NCBI GenBank assembly: GCA_016840095.1
Contig: JAEOSZ010000101.1
Location: 1 to 46,061, forward strand
Direction: 5' to 3'
DNA: 46,061 bases
Origin: Candidatus Heimdallarchaeota archaeon
Lineage (GTDB): Archaea > Asgardarchaeota > Heimdallarchaeia > Heimdallarchaeales > Heimdallarchaeaceae
Made by a program: the position numbers and the translations under genes. Positions 1-7,707 of this stretch are shown here, piece by piece. Each line of letters begins with the position of its first letter. The first letter of the stretch is position 1. The notes beneath the pieces were generated by a model that had not been told where the DNA came from, made no database searches, and was given only the letters and a program-made list of their open reading frames with translations.

Positions 1-70
1 CACGGCAGATTCGAACTGCCGACCTCACGGTTATCAGCCGTGCGCTCTAACCAAGCTGAGCTAGTGCCCC
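1..70 (-). tRNA. tRNA-Ile (anticodon GAU), 3' end cut off by the window edge
   Basis: Reading the minus strand, the acceptor arm begins GGGGCAC, followed by a D arm (GCTC/GAGC), an anticodon stem CACGG/CCGTG enclosing a CTGATAA loop (anticodon GAT), and a T arm GGCAG/CTGCC with a TTCGAAT loop. The window begins inside the 3' acceptor strand, so the last four paired bases and the discriminator are missing. No intron is present between anticodon positions 37 and 38, unlike the two tRNA-Leu genes in this window. Confidence 0.95.
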
Positions 71-134
71 TTACTGCATTTTTCCTTTATTCTTTCTTTT
101 AAAAGTTTTTTCTTACACTTCTATTTTAATTATA

Positions 135-893
135 TCATAAAATATAATCAGCTGGATCGGGTTCCAACAAGGGAGCAAAAATTTTTGGTTTGTAAGTGTA
201 AATGCTGTATATAGGAATGCCCCTCTTTAGAGATTTCCATTTATTTTGTGGTGGTTCTAAACGCAAACGTGGTATTTCAAAGTAATTTTCGTTATACGTC
301 CATCTTCCTTCTTCTCCCCTGACATAGCATTCACCTTTGGTTTTTTCGTAATCTGTTTTGATTTCCTTTGCATCATCTGATCTAATTCTAGCAAGAACAG
401 ACTTTTGTTCACTTGGGTTAATTATTGTAATTCCATATGATGGGGGAACTACAACAACATCGAATTTTTGTGCTCTTATCATTACAACATCTTTTATTTT
501 CTCATGGTTTTCTGTTGATTGTTGGAGTAGAAATTCTGAATAGCCTTCAACAACTTGGTAAATTTCTGGAAAACGATAACCTGTTCCTGCAAAAGAGCGA
601 TAATATCCTGTAGTTTTATTATATTCTTCTCCTAATTTCCCTGCTTGAATTACCAGAAAATCAAACTTCATTATATCCCAAAAGTGTTTATCTTCAACTT
701 TTCTTATTCTTTGATATATTCTATATACTTCTTTTTCTTTGTCTTTTCCTTCCCATTCTGAGTTCAAGAGATAACTGGAAATTTCCTCAGTTTTGATAAT
801 CTGTATACCTTTAACACTGACTTCACTATCACTATACTTTAGTGCAGTTTCCTCACTAACAATAGGTAATCCTGTGCTTTCCCTTAAATCCAT
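135..893 (-). CDS. Cupin-type glucose-6-phosphate isomerase-like protein, probable loss of metal site
   Basis: The central part matches the archaeal cupin phosphoglucose isomerase family (fructose-6-P/glucose-6-P interconversion). A segment AGKLGEEYNKTTG is followed by a PEIYQVVEG strand, an FLLQ strand and a VVVVPPSYG turn, in the family order. In the characterised Pyrococcus enzyme the metal is held by two His of a G-H-F-H motif, a Glu in the next strand and a later His. Here the first motif reads G-Y-Y-R (residues 96-99), the Glu is kept (E110), and the position of the last His is Ile (about I155). Three of four ligands therefore appear lost, so isomerase activity is doubtful. The ATG at 893 is preferred over a GTG at 902 because GTGAG then serves as ribosome binding site. 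It follows the 905-1159 gene closely, suggesting one transcript. Family assignment is moderately sure; function is not. Confidence 0.6.
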   Translation of the reverse strand: MDLRESTGLPIVSEETALKYSDSEVSVKGIQIIKTEEISSYLLNSEWEGKDKEKEVYRIYQRIRKVEDKHFWDIMKFDFLVIQAGKLGEEYNKTTGYYRSFAGTGYRFPEIYQVVEGYSEFLLQQSTENHEKIKDVVMIRAQKFDVVVVPPSYGITIINPSEQKSVLARIRSDDAKEIKTDYEKTKGECYVRGEEGRWTYNENYFEIPRLRLEPPQNKWKSLKRGIPIYSIYTYKPKIFAPLLEPDPADYIL

Positions 894-904
894 TATACTC
901 ACAA

Positions 905-1159
905 TTAAAGACTATAGAAGTAATCTTCTCCATCTTCAGTAATTTTCCAACTATCTAAAGCTCCTACTTGAAAAGTCTTCAGATATCCTTTTTCTGTTAA
1001 AGCATTTAACACTTCTAAGAGAATGTCTTGCTCCACTTTTTCCCCCTTTGGAGCATAGAGATTGTTTAACTGGAACATCACGTCTGACATGTTCAAACCC
1101 CTGTTTAACGAAACAAAAATATCTAACAAATCCATTTCTATCTGTTGTTTCTCTACCAT
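905..1159 (-). CDS. Small hypothetical protein, possible winged-helix fold
   Basis: An 84-residue protein starting at an ATG; a TTG nine bases upstream is less likely. It is mostly predicted helix (MDLLDIFVSLNRG, then ILLEVLNALTEKGYLK) followed by a short beta-like turn (SWKITEDGEDYFYSL). The pattern 'LNALTEKGYL...WKITEDG' resembles the recognition helix and wing of small archaeal winged-helix proteins, but no family is recognised with certainty. Its stop lies only 12 bases before the start of the isomerase-like cupin gene, so the two are probably cotranscribed. A regulatory or partner role is possible but unproven. Confidence 0.6.
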   Translation of the reverse strand: MVEKQQIEMDLLDIFVSLNRGLNMSDVMFQLNNLYAPKGEKVEQDILLEVLNALTEKGYLKTFQVGALDSWKITEDGEDYFYSL

Positions 1160-1327
1160 TATTATCAAAATGTTAACTACATCCTCTTTCTAAAAATATT
1201 TCTCTAATTTCTTCTTAAAAGACGAAAGGTCTCATAACCAAAAAGATAATAACAAATCTTGAAATTTTGTCTAAAGCGCTATATTGTGTATAGTTCTTTA
1301 ATTTCCACTTATCCTGAGGAGATTCTG

Positions 1328-2596
1328 ATGACAAAGCAAGAAGACAAGAAAAGAACATCTGTAGAACGTTATATGTTAAAACATGAAATAGATAAATTAG
1401 AGTCTAAGAAAAGTTTCAACATGTCTACAAGTTTAGTTTCACTGTATATACCACCAGGTACCAGATTAGCGGATATAAATTCCCAACTTCGAGATGAGTA
1501 TGGGACTGCTACAAATATCAAAGACAAAAGCACTGGAAAAGCCGTTCAATCAGCTCTTTCCTCAATTATGTCTAGGATGAAAACAATCTCTGATCCTGGA
1601 GAGAATGGTCTTGTTATCTTCTGTGGAATTACTCAAACAAATAAAGTAGAGTTTTTCTTGATTAGCCCTCCTGATCCAGTTGGAATTAAGTTGTATCTAT
1701 GTGATTATGTCTTTAAGATTGATCATCTTAAAGAGATGTTGGAGAGTAAGCAGAGATATGGATTAATACTAATTGAGAGAGGTGGAGCCACTCTTGCTGC
1801 TGTTCAAGGTTCTCGAATTGATATTATTCGCGAAGAAGAGTCTTATGTTCCAGGAAAACATAAAATGGGTGGTCAATCACAAGCTCGTTTTCAAAGATTA
1901 ACAGAAGAAGCTGCTCAAAGATGGTATACTAAAATTACTGAAATAATGAATACAGTTTATTTAGAGGATTATCCAGTTGAAGCAATTATCGTAGGTGGAC
2001 CAGCTTTAACTAAATCAGAATTTCTAGAAAATAAAAGTTTAGACTATCGGTTACGTGAGAAGGTTATAGGCACTTATGATATTGGATATAGAGGAATAAA
2101 TGGAATTCGAGAGCTACTGGATAAAGCTGAAGATAAATTATCTGATTTTGAATTAATCAAAGAACGCCAACTTATCCAAGAGTTTATGGAAAACTTAGGA
2201 AAAGATACTGGTTTGGTTACTTATGGAGAAAAACTAGTTCTAGAGGCATTGGATAAAGCAGCGGTTCAAACAGTCATAGTGAGTGAGGATGTAGATAGAG
2301 TCAACATGGAAATCAAATGTGATAATTGTGAGTATACGATTACTGAATCAGTAAAAAGCAAAAATTATAATGAATTTGTTAAGGGACTTTCGGATAAAAA
2401 ATGTCCTGAATGTTCTAATTCAAAAATATATATAGAAAATGAAAGTGATTTAATTACTGAATTGAATGAAAAAGCAGAAAGCACTGGAGCAACATTAGAA
2501 GTTATTTCAACAGATCATGAAGATGGAGCAATGCTCTACAATGTATTTGGTGGGATTGCAGCAATTCTTAGATATAAATTATTTGATGGTTATTAG
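1328..2596 (+). CDS. prf1: Peptide chain release factor aRF1
   Basis: Class I release factor of the archaeal/eukaryotic eRF1 family, which reads stop codons and triggers peptide release. With the ATG at 1328 the product has 422 residues, normal for aRF1; a longer in-frame start at 1259 would add an unusual 23-residue leader, and a GAGGA ribosome binding site precedes 1328. The catalytic GGQ loop is at 181-183. The decoding domain has the YxCxxxF motif (Y123, C125, F129), but the NIKS motif reads N63-I64-K65-D66 (context TATNIKD). A four-cysteine mini-domain (CDNC ... CPEC) lies near residues 330-370, as in other archaeal aRF1. The gene itself ends in TAG. Its expected GGQ methylase candidate is at 13447-14082. 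Confidence 0.95.
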   Translation: MTKQEDKKRTSVERYMLKHEIDKLESKKSFNMSTSLVSLYIPPGTRLADINSQLRDEYGTATNIKDKSTGKAVQSALSSIMSRMKTISDPGENGLVIFCGITQTNKVEFFLISPPDPVGIKLYLCDYVFKIDHLKEMLESKQRYGLILIERGGATLAAVQGSRIDIIREEESYVPGKHKMGGQSQARFQRLTEEAAQRWYTKITEIMNTVYLEDYPVEAIIVGGPALTKSEFLENKSLDYRLREKVIGTYDIGYRGINGIRELLDKAEDKLSDFELIKERQLIQEFMENLGKDTGLVTYGEKLVLEALDKAAVQTVIVSEDVDRVNMEIKCDNCEYTITESVKSKNYNEFVKGLSDKKCPECSNSKIYIENESDLITELNEKAESTGATLEVISTDHEDGAMLYNVFGGIAAILRYKLFDGY

Positions 2597-2614
2597 ATAA
2601 AAAAAAGGATAGAT

Positions 2615-3304
2615 TCATCCTTGAACTATTGTTCCGATTTTTTCACCATTGACAATTCTCAAAATGTTCTTAGGTTCAGAACCATTTGTAAAAACCAATC
2701 TTAAGTCGGATCTTTTCACTATCTCACAACCTACTCTATCAAAGAGAGCATATTTGCCTGGTTCTTCATCTTGTTGTGAGATAATTTCCAATAATTCATC
2801 AGCTGAAATTTCATCCAATGGTTTAGCATCATCGTGTAGATTTGGATCTTTATCATATACCTTATCGACATTTGTAAGATTTATCAGCAAATCAGCTCCC
2901 CAGTATTCAGCTACAAGAGCAGCAACAGCATTAGTTGATTGTCCTGGTTGAAGTCCTCCAGTAACAACTATTTTTCCTGATGATAATGCTTTACCTACAT
3001 CCTCAAATGTTCTAGGGACAAGTAAATAAGCCCTATTCTTTAGTGATGCAATTACAAGCAAAGCATGTATTCTTGTTGATTCCACTGCTAGTATATCTTT
3101 GAAAGTTGTAACATGCCCTAATACATCACTAGCTTGAATAATTATTCTAGCTAATTTTCCTCCTCCCACTACTATAGCAACCTTATGACCTGCATCATGG
3201 AGAGTAATGATAGTATTAACAATTTCATTGATTTTTTCCACATCTACATCCATTTCATTCTTATATAAAACAGAACCACCAAACTTGATTACAATCTTCT
3301 TCAT
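2615..3304 (-). CDS. pyrH: UMP kinase
   Basis: Amino-acid-kinase-fold UMP kinase (UMP + ATP to UDP) of the archaeal PyrH type. The protein starts MKKIVIKFGGSVL, the typical N-terminal nucleotide-binding strand, continues with VVGGGKLAR, and has the family block TGGLQPGQSTNAVAA followed by NLTNVDKVYDKDP. The ATG at 3304 gives 229 residues, the normal length; an upstream in-frame start would add 20 residues absent from the family. The gene converges with aRF1 with only 18 bases between stops, and is divergent from aspS, so it is likely monocistronic. Confidence 0.93.
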   Translation of the reverse strand: MKKIVIKFGGSVLYKNEMDVDVEKINEIVNTIITLHDAGHKVAIVVGGGKLARIIIQASDVLGHVTTFKDILAVESTRIHALLVIASLKNRAYLLVPRTFEDVGKALSSGKIVVTGGLQPGQSTNAVAALVAEYWGADLLINLTNVDKVYDKDPNLHDDAKPLDEISADELLEIISQQDEEPGKYALFDRVGCEIVKRSDLRLVFTNGSEPKNILRIVNGEKIGTIVQG

Positions 3305-3447
3305 TATTATCGCTAAAAGTTTATTAGAATAATAGCTAAATAATGTTTTTTCTCTGAAAGTCATTTTTTTCTACTTAATACAACAAAGAAGAGAATCTTT
3401 TTTAATCAACTTTCAAAAATGCAAACAAATAAACTGAGGACTATAAG

Positions 3448-4761
3448 ATGGACTTAAGTCAAAGAAATCCTATTGAAAAGGTCTTTACTACAAAAGACGA
3501 AAAGATATTAATTGCTGGTTGGATTCAACAAGTTCGCAATCTTGGAGGATTACGATTCATTCAGCTACAAGACAGATCTGGTATTGTGCAGATAGTTCTA
3601 CCCAAAAAGAAAGTTTCTGAAGAAATATTTAGTTTAGATTTTCAAGAAGGAGATATCATAGCAGTTTCTGGTTCTATTGTTTCCAATGATGGTGCCCCTA
3701 AAGGAAAGGAGGTTCTTCCTACTGAAATAGAAATCATAAACAAAAGGGTTCAAGAATATCCTATTTCTGTTAGTGATAAAATCGAGACCAATCCAGACAA
3801 ACGATATGATTTTAGATTTCTTGATTTAAGAAACAGAAAAGTTGCTCAAATCTTCGAAATTGAAAGTACAGCTGCTTACGCAATCCAGCAATGGTTCAGA
3901 GATAATGATTTTCTACAATTTTTCTCAGCAAAAATTGTTGGTTCTGCCACAGAAAGCGGAGCTAATGTCTTTGAAATCGGATATTTTGATAAGAAAGCAT
4001 ACTTAGCACAATCTCCACAGTTTTACAAACAAATGATGTTGATGGCAGGATTTGAGAGAGTTTTTGAAATAGGTCCAGTCTTTCGAGCAGAAAAACACCA
4101 TACAAGTAGACATTTGTGTGAGTATACTTCGATTGACTTTGAAGTTTCGTATATTAATGATCAAAGAGATGTTATGAAGGTTTTACAGGGAGCTGTTGGC
4201 TTTGCTTTAGACACAATCAAAACATCTAGGGCTGATTCACTTGAAGAATTAGAAGTTCAAATCGATGATCAGCCAAAAGAATGGCCGATTATCACAATTC
4301 CAGAATGTAATGATGTTTTAACTAGTGAAGGTAAAGAATTGGATCTCTATGAGGATTTAGATGCTGAAGCTGAAAGAATAATTGGTAAATACGCAAAGGA
4401 AAAATGGAAATCAGATTTTGTTTTTGTAGACCAATATCCGTGGAAAGTTAGACCATTCTATACTATGAAGGATGATGAGGATCCAAGACTAACTAAATCA
4501 TTTGATCTCTTGTTCAAAGGACAGGAACTAACAACAGGAGGGCAAAGAGAACATAGAGTAGATATCCTATCAAAACAAGCTGTTGAAAAAGATTTCAAAC
4601 TTGACGAAGTTGATAGCTATCTACAATTCTTTAGAAATGGAGCACCACCTCATGGAGGAAGCGGAACAGGTATTGAGAGATTTGTACAAAAGATTCTAGA
4701 CTTACCTAACATCAGGGAAGCAAGACTATTGCCAAGAGATCCTACAAGACTCCATCCATAA
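3448..4761 (+). CDS. aspS: Aspartyl-tRNA synthetase, archaeal type, possibly non-discriminating
   Basis: Class IIb synthetase of 437 residues without the bacterial insertion domain. It has an N-terminal OB-fold anticodon-binding domain (AGWIQQVRNLGG ... VLPTEIEI), a catalytic domain with YLAQSPQFYKQ, motif 2 FRAEKHHTSRHLCEY, and motif 3 GTGIERFVQ near the C-terminus. Archaeal enzymes that aminoacylate only tRNA-Asp are reported to carry Trp and Lys at two anticodon-reading positions (W26, K85 in Thermococcus). By my alignment these are Gln (in GWIQQV) and Pro (in GAPKGKEVLP), which leans towards the relaxed form that also charges tRNA-Asn and needs an amidotransferase. That point rests on a by-eye alignment. 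Confidence 0.93.
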   Translation: MDLSQRNPIEKVFTTKDEKILIAGWIQQVRNLGGLRFIQLQDRSGIVQIVLPKKKVSEEIFSLDFQEGDIIAVSGSIVSNDGAPKGKEVLPTEIEIINKRVQEYPISVSDKIETNPDKRYDFRFLDLRNRKVAQIFEIESTAAYAIQQWFRDNDFLQFFSAKIVGSATESGANVFEIGYFDKKAYLAQSPQFYKQMMLMAGFERVFEIGPVFRAEKHHTSRHLCEYTSIDFEVSYINDQRDVMKVLQGAVGFALDTIKTSRADSLEELEVQIDDQPKEWPIITIPECNDVLTSEGKELDLYEDLDAEAERIIGKYAKEKWKSDFVFVDQYPWKVRPFYTMKDDEDPRLTKSFDLLFKGQELTTGGQREHRVDILSKQAVEKDFKLDEVDSYLQFFRNGAPPHGGSGTGIERFVQKILDLPNIREARLLPRDPTRLHP

Positions 4762-4841
4762 TCTTCATTTTTTCAAATCAAGATGAAAACTCTTAAAAAA
4801 AGATTGAAACTCATTATAGTAGTCAGAATATGACTTTGTTT

Positions 4842-4964
4842 GCGGGGATAGCCAAGTGGCCAACGGCGGCGGACTTAAGATCTTGGTTTTAAACCTGAGA
4901 TAAGGGTTAGATAAGTCATCCGTTCCTTAGTGGTTCGGGAGTTCGAATCTCCCTCCCCGCACCA
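4842..4964 (+). tRNA. tRNA-Leu (anticodon UAA) with a 38-nt intron
   Basis: The acceptor stem GCGGGGA/TCCCCGC, D arm GCC/GGC, anticodon stem GCGGA/TCCGT, long variable arm (TCCTTAGTGGTTC) and T arm GGGAG/CTCCC make a class II tRNA. The loop is CTTAAGA, giving anticodon TAA. The 3' ACCA (4961-4964) is encoded. An intron interrupts the gene after position 37. The 3' exon from the intron boundary to the acceptor is identical over about 40 bases to that of the tRNA-Leu at 39477-39591. Confidence 0.95.
4880..4917 (+). other. Archaeal tRNA intron with canonical bulge-helix-bulge
   Basis: The exon bases CTTA (4874-4877) pair with TAAG (4912-4915) as the central 4-bp helix. Each side has a 3-nt bulge: AGA at 4878-4880 and TCA at 4916-4918. 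An inner helix TCT (4881-4883)/AGA (4909-4911) closes the intron and the anticodon stem forms the outer helix. Cutting after the second base of each bulge removes 4880-4917. This strict geometry suits the homomeric type of EndA encoded at 23839-24381. Confidence 0.85.
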
Positions 4965-4994
4965 TTCTCCTGGGGAATTGATATTATAAGCACT

Positions 4995-5549
4995 ATTAAA
5001 ACACTATACGTCACCAACAGGAAAGACTGGCGTAAATGGCTGGAGAAGAATTTTGATACAGAAAAAGAGATTTGGTTGGTTTATCCGAAAAAGTCGTCAG
5101 GAAAAATAAGAATTATATACAATGACGCAGTGGAAGAAGCATTGTGCTTTGGTTGGATTGACAGCACAGTTAAATCTCTTGACGAAGAGAACAACCTCCA
5201 GCGTTTTACTCCAAGAAATCCTAAGAGTGGATATTCTCAGCAAAATAAAGAGAGAATGAAATGGCTTTTAGAAAATGATTTGCTTCACCCATCACAACTG
5301 GAAAAGGCGAAGGAAATTGCTGCTGAAAAATTTGTCTTTCCAAAAGATATTGTTGATGAGATAAAAAAAGACAAAACTGCGTGGAAAAATTACAATGCAT
5401 TTTCTGATGCCTACAAAAGAATTCGCATAGCATATATAGATACCGCACGCAAACGTCCTGATGAATTTAAAAAAAGGTTGAATAACTTCATTGCCAAAAC
5501 TAAAGAAAACAAGCAAATAGGATTTGGTGGAATAGAAAAATATTATTAG
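4995..5549 (+). CDS. YdeI/OmdA-family protein with no standard start codon
   Basis: The reading frame matches the YdeI/OmpD-associated family, common in bacteria and of unclear biochemical role. It has the family signature DAVEEALCFGWIDS, followed by FTPRNPKSGYS and a C-terminal region rich in basic helices. Coding similarity extends upstream to KTLYVTNRKDW (about 4998), yet the frame holds no ATG or GTG between the tRNA and that point. The only candidates are ATT codons (4977, 4983, 4995), or a TTG at 5076 that would cut off the conserved N-terminus and leave 157 residues. I placed the start at ATT 4995, where family members begin (184 residues). The gene begins 30 bases after tRNA-Leu, suggesting an acquired insertion. 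It could be a decayed gene. Confidence 0.75.
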   Translation: MKTLYVTNRKDWRKWLEKNFDTEKEIWLVYPKKSSGKIRIIYNDAVEEALCFGWIDSTVKSLDEENNLQRFTPRNPKSGYSQQNKERMKWLLENDLLHPSQLEKAKEIAAEKFVFPKDIVDEIKKDKTAWKNYNAFSDAYKRIRIAYIDTARKRPDEFKKRLNNFIAKTKENKQIGFGGIEKYY

Positions 5550-5875
5550 GAAATTTAAAAAATGAAATTCACCCCTAATCCCCCTATCATTTTTCAAAGC
5601 GGAAAAAAATCAAATTCATAATTAATAAGGAAAGTCTATCTGATAATTGATGACGAAAAATATTTTTTGAACTCACTCCGCTACGCTTCGTGCCACGCTG
5701 TGCTCTCCTCCTTTCTACTGAGGTTTTTTTTCACGCTTTAGCTTAACCTTAAACTATTCGGTTTAATCCCTTTACCTTGCTGTTAGTAGCGTTTAACCAA
5801 GCATTTAAGCTGTTGTTCTAAATAATTAAAAAAATGGTTAAATAAAGCCATGTTACTGCTATCTTGGTGATATAA
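5550..5875. other. Gene-free stretch with a GC-rich patch
   Basis: I see no convincing gene in these 326 bases. Most of it is AT-rich like the rest of the window, but 5672-5714 is about 60% G+C and holds a short inverted repeat (CGTG-C-CACG). A run of eight T follows at 5724-5731 and may act as a terminator. The last 10 bases contain the ribosome binding site of the next gene. Its composition and its place after a tRNA and a bacterial-type gene suggest remains of an inserted segment. Confidence 0.5.
5866..5871 (+). promoter_or_regulatory. Ribosome binding site GGTGAT that fixes a TTG start
   Basis: GGTGAT is complementary to the ATCACC at the 3' end of archaeal 16S rRNA. It lies 10 bases before the TTG at 5876. 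The paralogous gene downstream has the same GGTGATATAA string (6790-6799) at the same distance before its ATG at 6800, so the TTG is accepted as the true start. Confidence 0.75.
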
Positions 5876-6772
5876 TTGGCTCAAAACGAAGTCAAAATGT
5901 ATGAAGAATTATTAGAACTCCTTGAGAAGAGATTTGGTAAAGGAGAAATTGATAAAGAAAATTATGAAGAATTGAAGGAACGTTACCTCCAAAAGCTTGA
6001 TACTGCAAAGGTAAATGCTGAAGAGCACAAAGCAGCTTCTCAGATTTATACATCTGGAGTTAAGGTTTCTACTGACAGATCCTTATCCGTTGCTGGATCC
6101 ACAAAAATTACTGGTGGTCACGTAGGAAAGGACATTAGAATTGCTGGCTCTGGAAAAATCTCAGATGATGTCATCTGCAACAACTTGAAATCTGCAGGTT
6201 CCTTAAAGAGTCAAGGAAATATTACTGCTCATGGTGATATTAATACTGCTGGATCCTTTAAGTGTGAAGGTTTCCTACACGGAGACCTTGATGCAAAATT
6301 TGCAGGTTCAGCAAAAGTTGGTTTGGAAACCATAGTTAAGGGTAGAGTTTCAGCATCTGGAAGCTTTTCTACAGGAGGGTTTTTACAGGCTGAAAGTGGA
6401 GCAAAGTTTGCAGGTTCAGCAAAGATTGAAGGTAATCTTCTCTCCCAAGGTGTTGTTGAAGCAGCTGGAAGAATAGTTGTAGATGGAGATTTAGTAGGAG
6501 ATGATGTCTTAATTAACAAAGGTAAGGATTTCCTTGGTTTAAGATTTCGAAATCTTAAGAGATCTGTAATTTCTGGTCATTTGTTAGGTACAGGTGAAGT
6601 ATATCTTGCTAACACACTTGTTGAAGGTGATGTTAAAGGTCTTAAAGTTGAGATTGGCCCTTTTACCTCTGTTGAGGGCAATGTTTACTATGTTGATTAC
6701 ATAGATGTAGATAAACGAGCTAAATTAGAATCGGAACCTATCAAAATCAGTCATGAAAAACTGAGATTGTGA
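5876..6772 (+). CDS. Bactofilin-like polymer-forming protein with N-terminal SHOCT-like helix pair
   Basis: A 298-residue protein starting at TTG. Residues 8-45 (YEELLELLEKRFGKGEID then a second acidic helix) resemble a SHOCT oligomerisation module. From about residue 60 there is a right-handed beta-helix built of short repeats around 'AGS.K..G' (AGSTKITGG, AGSGKISDD, AGSLKSQG, AGSFKCEG, AGSAKVG, SGSFSTGG, AGSAKIEG), as in the polymer-forming bactofilin family. There is no signal peptide or membrane segment, so a cytoplasmic filament or scaffold is likely. The C-terminal block ('EGDVKG ... GNVYYVDYIDV ... EPIKIS') is shared with the next gene, which starts 27 bases downstream; they look like tandem duplicates in one operon. 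The role in archaea is unknown. Confidence 0.85.
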   Translation: MAQNEVKMYEELLELLEKRFGKGEIDKENYEELKERYLQKLDTAKVNAEEHKAASQIYTSGVKVSTDRSLSVAGSTKITGGHVGKDIRIAGSGKISDDVICNNLKSAGSLKSQGNITAHGDINTAGSFKCEGFLHGDLDAKFAGSAKVGLETIVKGRVSASGSFSTGGFLQAESGAKFAGSAKIEGNLLSQGVVEAAGRIVVDGDLVGDDVLINKGKDFLGLRFRNLKRSVISGHLLGTGEVYLANTLVEGDVKGLKVEIGPFTSVEGNVYYVDYIDVDKRAKLESEPIKISHEKLRL

Positions 6773-6799
6773 AGAACGAATAAAAAAATGGTGATATAA

Positions 6800-7699
6800 A
6801 TGAATGAAACAAGTAAAAAAACAAACGAAAATGTTGAACAGCTAGCTAATGTTATTAGCTCTGCTGGTAGTTTTAAGGAATATGAAGAGAGGGTAAAAAT
6901 CTCAGGTTCTGGAAAATTATCTGGAGGTGTAATACCAAAATTTGTTAAAATTTCAGGTTCTGGAAGAATCGAAGGTGATTTCAAATGCCATGGAATAAGG
7001 TCTTCTGGTTCACTTAAAGGTGAAGGTAATTTAACTTCTATAGGAACCGTTAGAAGTTCTGGATCTTTTGGTATAGAAGGAGGATTGGTTAGTGAATCAT
7101 CTGCTAAATTTAGTGGTTCTGCAAAAATTGGTCAAGATGCAAACATGTTAGGCTCTGTTAAATCATCTGGATCCTTCAAAGTTGGTGGAGATTTTACTGG
7201 GAGCAGTGATGTTAAGTTTTCTGGATCAGCTAGAATCGATGGAGAAACAACAATTCAAGGTTTCACAAAAACATCAGGATCTCTCAAAATAGGTCAGAAT
7301 CTCCAATCCAATGAAGGATTCAAAACTTCAGGTTCTGTCCAAATTGGCGGTAATCTCTTGTCCCAAAAAGACGTTACAGTAAGGGGCGCTGCCAATGTTA
7401 ATGGAAATTTAGTAGGAGAAACTGTTATCTTAGGTTTTACTGGCTGGAGGAGATGGGTAAATATGAGACCATTTGGTAGAAGACATCTCTACAAGGTTGG
7501 TGGAAGTTTATTCGCTAAAGACAAAGTAGATATTAAAAGAACCTCAGTTTCTGGTGATGTAAAAGGTTATGATGTTTATGTTGGTCGTAAATCAGAGGTT
7601 AGTGGAAAAATCTACTATGTTAATTCTCTTAGGGTTAAACGAAGTGCAAAATTAACTGCAGAACCTGTTCAAATTAGTGCAGAAGAATTAAAACTCTAA
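6800..7699 (+). CDS. Second bactofilin-like polymer-forming protein
   Basis: A 299-residue paralogue of the preceding gene. Its first 25 residues are polar and probably disordered, without the SHOCT-like helices. The rest is a beta-helix with a regular repeat of 'SGS.K..G' steps (SGSGKLSGG, SGSGRIEGD, SGSLKGEG, SGSFGIEGG, SGSAKIG, SGSFKVGGD, SGSARIDGE, SGSLKIG, SGSVQIGG). The C-terminal block ('SGDVKGYDVYVG ... IYYVNSLRV ... EPVQIS') aligns with that of its neighbour. The difference at the N-terminus suggests that the pair copolymerise with only the first carrying an extra interaction module; this is inference. A GGTGAT ribosome binding site lies 10 bases before the ATG. Confidence 0.85.
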   Translation: MNETSKKTNENVEQLANVISSAGSFKEYEERVKISGSGKLSGGVIPKFVKISGSGRIEGDFKCHGIRSSGSLKGEGNLTSIGTVRSSGSFGIEGGLVSESSAKFSGSAKIGQDANMLGSVKSSGSFKVGGDFTGSSDVKFSGSARIDGETTIQGFTKTSGSLKIGQNLQSNEGFKTSGSVQIGGNLLSQKDVTVRGAANVNGNLVGETVILGFTGWRRWVNMRPFGRRHLYKVGGSLFAKDKVDIKRTSVSGDVKGYDVYVGRKSEVSGKIYYVNSLRVKRSAKLTAEPVQISAEELKL

Positions 7700-7707
7700 T
7701 ATCCACT

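Noticed and set aside
1259..1327. Longer N-terminus of aRF1
   Set aside because: The extra 23 residues do not match the family, and a ribosome binding site lies before the ATG at 1328.
1502..1534. Stop-codon reassignment suggested by the NIKD motif
   Set aside because: TAA, TAG and TGA all end well-defined genes of normal length in this window, so no codon is clearly reassigned.
5221..5597. Minus-strand open frames opposite the YdeI-family gene
   Set aside because: They have no recognisable motif, and the plus strand carries clear family signatures.
5672..5714. GC-rich patch as an insertion-sequence end or RNA gene
   Set aside because: No paired terminal repeats, transposase or stable extended hairpin could be found; only a 4-bp inverted repeat is visible.
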